Assembly: GCA_963854835.1 (NCBI GenBank)
Contig: OY978525.1
Location: 27,551,253-27,615,252 of the forward strand
Reading direction: 5' to 3'
Length of the DNA: 64,000 nt
Source: Megamerina dolium
Lineage: Eukaryota; Arthropoda; Insecta; Diptera; Megamerinidae
In this document: piece by piece, positions 1-11,869 of the stretch
How positions within the stretch are numbered: the stretch's first letter is position 1
Layout: each line of letters begins with the position of its first letter
Made by a program: the position numbers and the translations under genes
The notes under the pieces: model-generated
The model's database searches: none
Seen by the model: the letters and a program-made list of their open reading frames with translations, nothing else
Told to the model about the DNA's origin: nothing

Positions 1-2490
1 TTTCATTTTATTTTTTATTATTTTTATTTATTTGCATTTCAACTTGACAGCTCAGCATGAGCGCAACTCATGACTGCAGCACACAGTTGGATATGTATGC
101 AAACGCGTACGTATATAGCGAATATGCGAATTGCAATGTAATCAATATATAGCATAACTATGTATAAATATATATATTTTTTATATACATAAACACATGC
201 AGAAAGCAAGCAAAAGTATGTGTGTGTGTGTGTTTATGTGTATAGAGAATTGAAAATTTCTATTATATAAAAAAAATCAGAAATAATAAAAAGAATTCAT
301 TTCATAAAATGTTTCAAATAAATTCCCATGCGTTTTTCCTATGCGTTTCTTCTAAAAATGAAAGCATTTTTCTTCATTGCTCAAATTCGATGCAAAACAC
401 ACGAAATAATAGTAATAATAATAAAGTATAAAGTGAATGAAAAATTGAAAAATATATTTAGACAGTTTTTTGAGTATTTATGCACATTAGATCTATTCAA
501 ATTACCTGATTACCTGTAACTTTTTTGGTTTTGAAAATTCTTTGAAAAAATGAGAAGACAAAAAGTGCAAATGTTCGAGATTTTTAATTTGTGGTATGTT
601 GAATTTGAATTATTGGAGGCTCGCCTAGAAATAAATGGAATGGAATTTCTCAATTTTTCCTCAAAGAACTTTGGAAAAAATTATTTTCTGAAAATCACAT
701 ACATTTTCGCAACATTTTTAATGGATACTTATGTTGCATACTCATATACTCATAGCATGGTAATGCTTATATGCCAACACAATGGAATGCGCAATTCAAA
801 GTAATGCAACATGCGGTTCATTTTATATGCAACTTCCATCTCATTGGTCGCTTTCACACTGTATCTCGCTACCTCTCATTCTTTGTAGTACTCACTGTAC
901 TACACTATCTCTCTCTGTTCTCATATAACACCACTAGCTGTGACCTATTTAAGTTTACAGAATTGTTGTTTTTATAAAACAGATTTTAAAATTTTTTTGA
1001 CATTTTTTCTTTATCCAAATAAATAGCTGCAATGTGGTTGTTGGTTTTTACTAGCGTCTTTGTGTAAATATTTTTCATATACATATATACTATATAAGTA
1101 TATGCAGATCTATCGTTTTTTTTACTTTTGTTTTGTTTTTTTTTGCGTTTTTAGTTTTACTTCTTCACGATTTCGTGCATAAATTTTCCCAAAGGTGCTG
1201 CATACTGAATTTCAAATAAAAATATTTTCATTCTTTATGATAATTTTTCATCATCATTTTATATCATAGCATTGTTGCTGGTGCTATCGCTGTTGCATTG
1301 TTCAGTCTTTTTCTACGTTCTACATTTAAGATTTATGTATTGTTCTTATACTTATTCTTCTTCATATTTTCAATTTTTTTTTTTTTTTTCATTTCATAAT
1401 ACAAACATGTGCTGGGCTTCAACCTCATCCCCAAGCATCACACTAAAAATATTGTATAATGAAAAAAGACAAACCGAGTGGTATATTTGATGTGATTTAA
1501 AAATATGGGATGAGTTAGTATGTGTAAAGAATGAACGAAAGCAGATATGAAACATGCACAAACATAAAGCGGAATGTTACATGCATATGACAGGCGTTAA
1601 AAAATTGTCATCATGTCGTTGTCATTCTTCTATTACTTCTACCACTTCGTTCATGAGCTCATCGTCATCGTCATCGTTATCGTCATCGTCATGATTGTAT
1701 GTTTATTATTGCGTGCGTGTGACTTTTTACTCTATATAGTAATACAATGTACATACATTCATATATGGTAGAATGTGTATGTATGTACACAATTTTATAA
1801 GTCATGGTCAGAGGAGAGGCAAAACAAAAAAGAAAAAATAGAAAAATTTTAAATAACTTTCAAATAACAGATTGACAAGAAATTCTCTGAAATTGCTTCA
1901 ATATTGCATATATGATAAACGAGATATCTGTGTCATATCACAGAATTTCTTCTTTCGAAAATTTGTTTGTAGGTTTTAAACTTTTTTTAAATATTCATTC
2001 ACATTTTGACAACCAAAGGTATTTATTTTTAAGAGTTAAAATTTTATTTTATGTTTTTAAAATATATACTTGTTCTTATAAATTTTAACATGTGACTTCC
2101 TGAGCCTTCAGTGAGTGAAGTTTCAGTATCGAGAACAGAAAATATTTACCATACGCCTACTCAGAGGAAGAAGGAAAAGGCAACCAAGGAAGAAACGGTC
2201 ATATGATATTGAACCTATTTTTAATATGATGAATGTTTGCAATTGCAGAAAAGAATCCAAAAATAGAGAAAAATATTGATGAAGATATGTTCCACCACGG
2301 ACTATGACATTAAGGATAATAATTGGAAGAGGCCATATTCCAGCCACTCAGAACCATAGACATTAATTTTTCTAAACTTTTTCGCGGAGAATTTTCAAAA
2401 AAATGTTACTGCCAGATTGTTAATGTGAATGAAAGAAAAATATTAATAAATTAATAAATAAAATTACAATGACTCCTACTCGAGCATCTT
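1..2490. other. AT-rich non-coding DNA with microsatellites
   Basis: I see no gene here. Open frames are short, low-complexity and without recognisable motifs. A (TG)n tract lies at 219-232 and an imperfect (ATCGTC)n tract at 1661-1695. Long T runs and ATATAC-rich stretches dominate. This is consistent with intergenic or intronic fly DNA. Confidence 0.6.
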
Positions 2491-2499
2491 TTGCATTAG

Positions 2500-3440
2500 T
2501 ATTATATACGGAAAGAACACTCGAGAAGATATTTTAGTATGCCATATAGTCGTAGTTTTAATACGATTTTATTCAGTATCACCTTGATTAATTTGTATTT
2601 TCGTGCGAAAAATGTGAAAGCATACATTCGGAAGGACATGTTTGTACGGGAGGTAGGCATGGTTCTTATAAGATGCAGGTCGGTTTCAAATATATCTATA
2701 CATTATTGAATTTCATCGTCTTTTTTAAATTTCAGCGTAATAATATCATACTTTCGTCCACTTTAGTGCTTAAATTGGAAAAATATAATTTTAAAATACA
2801 TTTCATCTGTGAGATGCGAGTAGCTGCAATCCGATTACTTTCACTTTTAAATATGTCCATTAGTAAATATAATTGTACGTTTCAAGTTTCATCTTGAAAC
2901 CTTTATATTTTTGTTCGCAAAGCGTGAAAACATACATACGGAAGCATGTTTTTGTAGGAAATGTAGCCGCGGATCTTATCGGATCCACTACATTTTCGAA
3001 CAGATATACAGCTTAGTAAAACTAATCACATCTTCCGAGTTTAAGCTTAATAACTTTACATTTTCGTGCATAAATTGCAAAAATACCATTTACAGCATTC
3101 ACTCTTCTATGGTAGGCCGAAGTGGTTTTCATCCAATTGTGTTAATTTTCGAGTTTCGTCTTAATAACGATATATTTTCGTGCAAACAGTGCGAAATCGC
3201 TATTGACAAACATATAACATATTTTTGTATGCCAAGTCTCGAGAATCCAAGGCGTGAGTTTCATCCGACTTAAACCCATTCATGAGCTGATTCATTCGAT
3301 GGTAAAATTAATCCTATATACCACTGTTTAGCTCGATATCTCTGCAATTACGACAATTACTGTCCAAACAAGCAGACAGACTATCAAATGGATATTGTTA
3401 AATCCACTCTAGCTCACCTATGTCACCTCTGCATATGGGT
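2500..3440 (+). repeat. DINE-like tandem array, subfamily 2
   Basis: Degenerate tandem units recur here, each with a core like gcgaaaaatgtgaaagcata followed by a GGAGGTAGGC-type motif and a stretch like catccgattcaacc. Cores lie near 2608, 2917, 3064 and 3178, so spacing is irregular, mostly 115-150 bp with one double interval. The right edge (about 3340-3440) has a 'cagacagac ... ttgttaaatccactc' stretch that corresponds to the GTCY-microsatellite and conserved block beside the arrays of the better-preserved elements at 36975 and 59643. The same unit type recurs at 15880-16840 and, in reverse, at 11870-13720 and 48240-49170. Assignment to DINE-type Helitrons is by architecture and is an inference. 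Confidence 0.55.
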
Positions 3441-3499
3441 GTTATCTTTGACTCTTTGAGTGTAGTGTATAATAATAATGGGATTTTCATTCTAAGGCT

Positions 3500-3765
3500 T
3501 ATTATTAGTATTAGAAGGGACTTACTTAGATTAGCCGATTCCGAGTGGCAGAACCCTTGTGACATCACTTTTCCTAAGTTTTGTCACAGAGTTCTTTTAG
3601 AAGTTTTTTCATGGCATATGGCAAGAATTGCCATATACTTGCTCTGTCAGGTGGGGTATGATTCGAAAAAACTTTGTTCGTTATTTAAGTTGTGCTTCGG
3701 TCGGTGATTGAACCCATGAACTACACATCAAAAAGCCAACGCACTAACTACTGAGCTAATTAAAT
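3500..3765 (-). mobile_element. tRNA-derived SINE, copy A
   Basis: Read on the minus strand, the element opens with a tRNA-like head. A polymerase III A-box-like sequence (tagctcagtagttagtgc) occupies 3741-3758, and a B-box-like sequence (ggttcaatc) lies about 25 nt further on at 3706-3714. A tRNA-unrelated body follows, with a 'gaactctgtgacaaa' motif, ending near 'gtcccttctaata' at about 3505. Copy B at 19085 shares head, body and 3' end; copies at 46335 and 51100 are more decayed. Shared ends and internal promoter boxes indicate a SINE family rather than a tRNA gene. The head does not fold into a convincing intact tRNA by eye. Confidence 0.7.
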
Positions 3766-3769
3766 ATTA

Positions 3770-5725
3770 CACATATTACATAAATAAATAATTATAATTA
3801 TTTCGTAAATGGTTTTTTTTATATATAATTATTAAATTGCGGAAAACTGTATGTACTATATACGATAGTATGTGCTACTTTGTATATTAAAAAAAAAATG
3901 TATGTTTGTTTATATCAGTGTATAGATACAGCTAACTAACTACCAGCTATCAACTACACTTGCATGTAATACATATATACTCGTACTTATGTATATGTTT
4001 ACATATATCTGTGTGAGCTCACGTACAAGACTGCCTATTTACAAAGTGTTTATTTAAAAACAGACACATTTACGCATACAAATTACGCTCATATGTACGC
4101 ATATTTGTTTGTGTGTGTGTGTGTGTGTGTGTGTGCAAATATTATTTTTGCATATACATAGATATAAAATATGAATACATGTTTATGTATATATACGTTT
4201 GTTATTATCATTATTTAACAATGTGTGTGTGTGTGTGTGTGTGTGTCTCTGTGTATGTTTGTCTGGTTGATTTCCGTTTTTGTTTTTGAATTTTCTGTTT
4301 ACATGCCGCCAAAGAAAAATGACACCAACTTGAGTGACATGACATAATCTATAAATCATATAGCTACAGTAAACGCACGTACACAAAATCGATATTAAAT
4401 TTGGTTACTACAAAAAGTTGCAGAAAAGCCGAATTCAAATAGCTGGCAGAAGTTTTTGTGATACGTTAACAACTTTAGATTGCTCCAAATGGATTAAAAG
4501 GAAATCGATAATTTCAACAGCACTTCCTACAAATGCAAACTATGGAAAAATGGTCATATGGTATGAACATAATTGATTTGATAGCCCCACTACCAGTACA
4601 TTAGTTCATATCTACTCTTAATCAAAGGCAACAGTGAAAAAGTCTACTTGTACAGCACTCTAATGCGTAAATGATAGTATATTCTTCTAAAGAAATAAAA
4701 GTTAATGTATATTACATGAAAATATTGTAATAATTAAATACACAAAGCGCTAGATATATTGTTATAAACTGTCTAGTACAGATTATCTCTGCCATTATTC
4801 GAACATCAAATTACAATATATTTATATTACTTCAAAAACATACAGATTTCTACGTAAACTAAGATTAAAAAGCAATGTGAATGAGACCACTATGGCACCA
4901 GAAAGAAATTGAACACCACATTCAGGGGAAAGCCTGCCAGTTCATGTACTTTAGGAATAAAACTGAAAAGTTGCGAAGACAAAAATCGTCACACTCTACA
5001 TGGAGTTGCCACTAGCATTGAGTAAAAAAACCTGGAAGGGAATCAACCATTTAGTTGCCAAAGACTGCTTTGTAAATCGTATGAAACTCAACCTAATCTA
5101 AGTACAATAGTCCCCTCCTAGTACAATACTAGCACACATCCTGTGAAGTAGGGCAAAATGATTCGGAGATATTAGTATGAAATATGAAATTGTTACTTGA
5201 TACAGAAATATGACAAAAATACCATCAAATAAAAAAAAAAAAATACAACAGAACCAGTAAATGACTATTATTAAAAAATACATTACTTTATCTACAGGGT
5301 GTACACAGACACAATACACTTGTATGTATGTGTATATATAGGCGTACAATATATCACTACAATTATTGCTAATCGACCGTATAGAGAGAACCTAGCAAGC
5401 ATAAGGGAAAGCAAAAACACAAAACAACAACAACAACAACAACAATAGCTATGACGCAAAAGAAAAGCAACAATTAACTGTTACAACAACCATCAGAAGT
5501 AACAACAACAACAACAACAACAACGTGAAATTATGTATACAATTAGTATCAAACGATGTCTATATGTATATTTATGTAGGTACTGATCGGTGGTGGTAGT
5601 CGCAGCGACTGTGACTGCGATAACGTTGACCGTAGCAGCTTCCGTGGTATAGGCAATTTAACTTGTGGAGCATAACGATATATTACTACATAGTAGTAGA
5701 TTAGTATGTACTTATGTAATACTAT
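3770..5725. other. AT-rich non-coding DNA
   Basis: No gene recognised. The stretch contains (GT)n at 4111-4135 and 4222-4246 and (CAA)n at 5424-5445 and 5502-5524. Codon-like open stretches are explained by these simple repeats. The 4880-5100 interval is slightly less AT-rich but shows no motif I can name. Confidence 0.55.
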
Positions 5726-5730
5726 GTATA

Positions 5731-7158
5731 TTAGGGTGGACAAAATTTGGGAAAAGTCCAATTTTTCTTAACTCTCATACTAGACTTCAAAATATTTGAT
5801 TTGACAAGAAAATTATAAAATTCAGAGTTTCATCCCGATTGATAAAGTTTCCAAACTCGCTCACGAATTATAAAGTTGGAAAAAGTGTTCTATTATTTAT
5901 TATTTATATTCTCGATTCTATTCATATTCCCCAACTATTATTTTCCCGAAACATGCTTAGTCACTATCCTTGAGGGAGCTCTCCTAAAAAGTTTATTATA
6001 TTTTCATAAAATTTGTTGTCTTCGCTCACTGGAGTCAGCCTTAGAGGTGTCAAAGTTATAACAGACCTCTATTTCTTTTGCTCCTCAACATTTTTTTTAA
6101 ATCATACCTACCCCCTATTTCTACCTATTTGGCGTTTCCTATACAAAATCGAAATTTGTCTTTATAAAAAAAACCATTAGCGCCCCAGAAGCTCCCGTAG
6201 AGGAGCAAAATTTATAACCGTCCGCTATTTATGTCCCTTAAGGAGCTAGCGATACAAAATTACTATATTTCTATAAAATATGCTTCAGAGGAACAAACTT
6301 TATACCTTACCGCCATTCATTTTTTCACTATAACATTTTTTCCAAGCATTCTTATCTCGTATTTCCACCCCTTAAGGGTGTTCCCGTAAAAAATTTCGTT
6401 TTCTTGTCAAATACGTTCCCAGTACTCTAAGACCCATATCAACATTTTATCTAACATTTAGCACAAAAATTCTAATCTTCCATTTCTGTCCCTTAAGGCG
6501 ACGCCCATACAAAATTATCTTAAAAATATCTGAAAATCCACAAAATATTCTACAGCTGTCGAGGAAGTAGAGATGTATCTCCAACATCCTTTAATTTTAC
6601 CTTTCCAATATTTCGGCTGAGCGCGTTTACCCTGTATCTCCACCCCTTAAGAGGGCTGCCATATAGAATGAACGAAAATACAAGAAAATTTAAATTATCT
6701 CAATAACTCACTAGAAATCATCTAGAGAAGGGTGAAATAATATACAATTTTTTTTTGCCTTTTTCATACTTTTTCCGAATATACCCTCTATTTTCACTCC
6801 TCCTAAGTTATGTTTTTTTTTTTAATTTTTCCTTGGAACATAATTACCCCCTACATGAGGATAGCTCACGTAGAAAACTTATAGTTTATATAAAATTGGC
6901 TCCAATTCCTCCAAGTGTGGATCTAAGGGGGTACAATTTATAACTGACCTCCATTCATTTTTAAACTCCATTTCCCCGTAACATACTTATACTGTATTTC
7001 TACCCTTAAACGGGAACCTCATATAAAATCAATAACAAAGACCGCTTAAAATCAAACTCAGACTCTTCTAATACAACTCCAATTTATTTAACATTTCGAA
7101 AATTTTGTAATAGCAAAAAAATTGATTGAGAATTTTTTATCTGGACCACCATAATATA
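5731..7158. repeat. Dispersed repeat with CCCTTAAGG tandem units and inverted ends
   Basis: The block opens with 'tagggtggacaaaattt' and closes with 'aattttttatctggaccacc', which are imperfect inverted repeats of each other. Between them a motif like ccccttaagggnnntcccnt, followed by a 'ataaaattt'-type run, recurs near 5965, 6112, 6234, 6369, 6489, 6643 and 7003, giving a period of roughly 120-155 bp. Related units appear at 8905-9260, 35690-36430 and 42055-42440. I do not recognise a published family. The architecture (short inverted ends, tandem interior, no coding capacity) suits a non-autonomous DNA element or a Helitron-like element, but this is inference. Confidence 0.55.
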
Positions 7159-7159
7159 C

Positions 7160-8510
7160 ATATATATTGATATGTTGCTGTCGTTGGTATAGTGGTATTG
7201 GTGGTGGTGGCGATGGTGAAATGCTCGAGGTATACTGGACTAAAATTGCTTTGGTCGAGATTGCATCGGCGGGCGATGAATATAAATGTACATGTATTGT
7301 AGTTCGTACATATGTGTTTTATGAGGCCATTGCTTTAACGCTTTCATACTCAAGTACACGCGCATATATAATAAAGTATTCGTATGTATAGGGGCACAAC
7401 ATTTTATGCGTATGTGCGTGTCTTGTTGTTGTTGTTGTTGCAGCGCTTTTAACATTTACCTAATTACAACCAAATGACACCACTAAACAAAATACACATG
7501 TGTATATGACATTCACATACACACAGTCAACTACTCAACATAACGTTAACGTCAATGGCAACTAGCTAATGTTAACCACAATACAATGGGGTGGCCCATG
7601 CAATGGGAAGATGAGAAGAGGTAGCAGTAGTATAGTAGGAGTCGTAGTTGTAGTAGTAGTGGTGGTACTACTGGTAGTAGTCAAATCAGTAACAGCAGAA
7701 GCTTTTATATCACAAGCAATTTGTTTGCATTTGTGTGTGTTTACTTGTATTTATGTTGTATTTGTGTTAGTAGTAGCACTAATGGGAGCTTGATTTTTTT
7801 TTGCCCGTCTCTTTATTGTTGATTTTTATGCGAAAATGGCGGACATTTATATTGTGGACGTAAATTAAAATGATGGAAATGAGCTGAAATATGGCAGGAA
7901 TAACAATAACAATACTTTAGTATAGAAACCAACCACATCACTAGAAAGCTGTAATAACAACTACAGTTTGTACTATACTGCTTATGTGCCACATATTCCA
8001 ATTACACATGTCTACATATATGGGCGCTACGAAAAGGAAAATATATGTGATGGCAATTAAATGAAAGCAACAATATTTATGTTGATGATGTTAATGTTAG
8101 TTTATTGTTGTTTTTGTTATTCTATTTCGAATTATATTGTATATTGATATGTAAGTACATGCATTACGTAGTCATTAAATAAATGATAGACTGTAATTAT
8201 TGGTCAATTGTGAAGATGAGAAAAAAAAACACAATATTAAACAAACAAATCGACAAATTTATATGGTAGGCTGTCTGTTTTTATTAATTCTATTACCTTG
8301 TAGCCAACTGGCAGTCTAATATATTTTGAGGGTGATATCTTGGAGGAAGAAAATGTTAAATTCTTGAAATTCTTGTTTATGAAAAATATTAATTTTGTAT
8401 TGCAGTTAAAAGAATTTATGAAGGAATTGCCATAAAATTTTGTATAGCAATTTAATAATTGTGAATTGAAAATATTGATACTCTACATATAAAATTTTCG
8501 ATATTTGTTT
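7160..8510. other. Non-coding DNA with trinucleotide repeats
   Basis: No gene recognised. GTT repeats at about 7421-7440 and a TAG/GTA/GTG-rich stretch at about 7640-7700 create valine-rich open frames that are low-complexity artefacts. The rest is AT-rich and featureless. Confidence 0.5.
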
Positions 8511-8515
8511 AGAAA

Positions 8516-8926
8516 ATGAATATTTTGTATGAAGACTACATTTATATAAATAAAATGACTTCAAATTTTAAGCAGTTAACAGTTCCAGAAGTATCACGCC
8601 AGCTGGACATACGCGACAGCTATATTTATGGGCACACATTAGAAATTGAACGTGAAAACAATCCCTTGAATTCTATTAGTTAGGCCATGGTATTTCAAAA
8701 TCCAACAATAAAAATACTAAACCCCTACGAGGCAAAGATAGGGCAGCAAAATGTTTCAAGGAAATGTGAAGCAAAGAAATTAATGTGCGTCGATTTTTTA
8801 AGCAATTATGTGGATGCTTGTCTATTCCCTGATGCCTTTAAGCTCATTTTATATGGAAGCAAAACGTTGGATCGTAAAAGTTTATGGATATCGGTCATTT
8901 ATTTTACACCTTTAAGGCTACTCTAG
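8516..8926 (+). other. Two small consecutive reading frames, unrecognised
   Basis: A 55-codon frame (8516-8683, ending TAG) is followed after three bases by a 79-codon frame (8687-8926). The first includes a hydrophilic stretch reading QLTVPEVSRQLDIRDSYIY, and its third codon positions are less AT-rich than in the neighbouring DNA. I do not recognise either peptide. There is no visible TATA box, splice site pair or repeat that settles their status. They could be a decayed coding remnant, an exon fragment or chance frames. The right end runs into the repeat fragment at 8905. Confidence 0.15.
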
Positions 8927-9260
8927 GAGCGGCGAGAGCGGAATCATTACAAATGTTAATTTTTTGGGGATCATCCCTAATGAGTAAAGTTAGGGTGTTA
9001 GTACATTTAGAAAAATAGTTGGAACAACAAAATTAATCGCGGTCTGTGATACATTCCACTGTTCTATGCGCGATTTCTGACTACTTACGGGGATATTTAA
9101 AGATTTTCTGATGTTTTTTATAAGGAAGTCTCCTAAAAAAAATGAAAGTTGGGGAGGAGGTAAAATTATAAAACAAATTTTAGTAGTAAAAAATATTGGG
9201 GTCTATCATATATTTATTTGCCCCTTTTAGGGCACTCTGGAAGTGAAGATAGTGATATTC
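8905..9260. repeat. Fragment of the CCCTTAAGG-type repeat family
   Basis: Units such as 'aaggctactctaggagcg', 'aaggaagtctcctaaaaaaa' and 'gccccttttagggcactctgg' resemble the unit motif of the 5731-7158 block on the opposite strand. Only about three degenerate units are present and no terminal sequence is visible. Confidence 0.4.
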
Positions 9261-11865
9261 ATAAAATCATCAATTTTATAGGGGTACTTAGATTTTTCAA
9301 CATCACAGTATCACAATTGCAATAGAATACTGTCGAATTCCATAAACATTTTAACAAGCTTTGCGTTCGTAATCTTACAAGATATTTGTCAGATTCTATG
9401 AACAGCCATATCAATTCAAGTGAATATTTTATATAAAAAAAAAATAGCTTGTGAAAAAAAAATGAGAAATCTTTATAAAACACTTTAAAATTTAATAATT
9501 TATCAAGCGAAACCATTGCACAATCAAGAAATGGAATCTCTACAATTCCGTAAATAGTATAAGAAGAGCAAACTACAAACAAAATTCTAAGAAAAAATTT
9601 TTCAACTCTAAAATTGTATATCCAGATGTTGGAAAATGTAAGACAAGACTATGCACATAACTAAAAGCAAATACATCAGTTTAGCCTTTTCAATGCTTCA
9701 ATGATTCTATGTACAAATCACAAAGCACTTAGTTGTCGTCACATAAGCCAACCAATAGAAACTTCTGTACAAAAATAAATAAATATACTTACATTGGTAT
9801 GTTTGAAGTAAAGTGAGAAGATGAAAAGATAAAGATATCCTTGTATCATACCTGATGCTACAGGTATGAGTAATAGCACACGTACATATATCCTTTGAAT
9901 TGACTTACGAAATGAGGACTAACTTTTTCGTGAAACATATTTGTATTAAATGTGATCAATAATCTCCCCTAGCAATTCGCCACCATCACCATCACATCAT
10001 TCATTATGACACACCATCTACGATATCATAGTCAAAATTTCTCCGGAAATTTTCTGTACACACACACACACAAAGTCAACAAAATCATACGTGATGTACA
10101 CCTTTGCCTGTTTGCAGGCAAAAGAGCAACATTTACAGTTACATTAAAGCATTTCAAGGAATCAAATCATGAGCAGTATTTATTATTGATTCAACACATG
10201 CTTGAATCGAATTTATTTAGCAACACATTTTGCTGTTGTTGAAAGCTCATGAAATGAAATGTTGAATCTGGAATGTTGTTTATGCATTCATGCAATACTG
10301 ACTGACTAACTTTATTTATACCTTACCATACCTATAACTTATTATTAATCAACTAAATTATATAGGAATAAATGTGAAAGAAAGAAAGATAAATAAAATA
10401 TTATCAAGTAAGTTGAATATGTAAATTGTGAATTTAAATTTTTGAATGAAATTTCACGTGCAAAGAATTATTAATACTTTCAATTTACAAATATATTTAG
10501 AAACTTGTAATTGCTTTACGAAAATTCAAAATAAGTTTAGGTTATAAAATATTTGCTTATATAAACCACATTCTCAAATCACCACAATATAAGGGAGTCC
10601 ATTTTCAGACTGTTTCAAATACAAGACGCGCAGCAGTATTGGAGGTGAAACTCTCCTTGTGTTTTTTTTTAAGCTTATAACTACCAACTATATATACCGC
10701 AATAGATATTACATGATTTGTAGTTTTTATTATGTAGCAGAAAGCAATTATGCTATATAATTTATAATGTTTTTAGCATAAAAACCTCATTATTTGTTTC
10801 ATAGTGGACTTCTGTTTTTTTTTTATTTACTCATATATACTCCTACTTGTGTAAAATTTGTTCTTTATCATATTTGTTTTATGATCTGCTTTTTTTGTTT
10901 GTTATTTTTTATTTATAAGCCATCTATGTATGTATGTAATAATATATTATATTTATATAAGTACGAGTACCTACTAGTGAATTCCATTGGGGCGTATGAG
11001 TGTCAATTTATTTATTGATTATTTTTTTCTTATATTTTTTTTTTGTTGTTTCATAGTGAAAGCACTCTGTCTCTGAGTTTTACTCTCCTACTGCCTCTTT
11101 CCCTTACTTTTGTAGTCATTTGTCACATCAATTTTATGACTGCCACTCCAATGTCCACTTTAGTGACGCTCACAATATGATAGAAAAAAAAGCAAAGTTT
11201 TTTGGCCAAGGCTAAAAAGCAATTTTGTGGCAAATTTCCTTCTTTTGATAGCATGTGTATACACATACTTATGCATGTTACGTTTCCTGTCTTGTTTTTT
11301 TTTTCAATCATTTTCAACATCATTTTATATATCGTTTTGTGTTGACATTCCTTTTTGTTTGTTTTTTTTTTTTGTTATCTACGTAATATTTAATATATTT
11401 GTGTTGTTTACTTAGCCCCAAGAAATGATGTCACATGTGCGTATGAATCAGTTAGGTGGACAATGTCATCGATATAATGATGATAATGTGTTGTTAAGTG
11501 TGTGTTTGTATATATGTCCAAATAGTAGGTACAGCAGAATATTTTGTAGTATTTACACAAAAGTCTCCACAAAGAATAGAATATTGAAAATTATACTATT
11601 GTGGAAACAGATATTGCAAAAAAATGTTTTGCTGAAATTTTGAAATGCCTTAACATTATCTAGGTTAAGAAGTAACATTATCAAAGTAGTGAAGAATTTA
11701 AAATATGAACTATCCGCAAAATATGGGTGGACAAAATAAATACTTTTTTTTCTAAACTACTTTCGTCACTTGAAATTCAAATACAGCCAAGAAGAAGGTT
11801 CGTGAATTTTATACAAGACACTAAGTAAGTCAACAAGAGCCATTTTGTATGATCAGAATCACCAT
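9261..11865. other. AT-rich non-coding DNA
   Basis: No gene recognised. Frames in this stretch are short and consist of AT-rich codons or poly-pyrimidine runs. A short (CA)n run lies near 10060-10072. No transposon ends were identified. Confidence 0.5.
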
Positions 11866-11869
11866 CTGG

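Noticed and set aside
3706..3765. Possible tRNA gene on the minus strand
   Set aside because: A and B boxes are tRNA-like but arms do not pair properly and the sequence continues into a body shared with other copies, so it is a SINE head.
7569..7793. Valine-rich 74-codon frame
   Set aside because: Created by a GTA/GTG/GTT trinucleotide-rich stretch.
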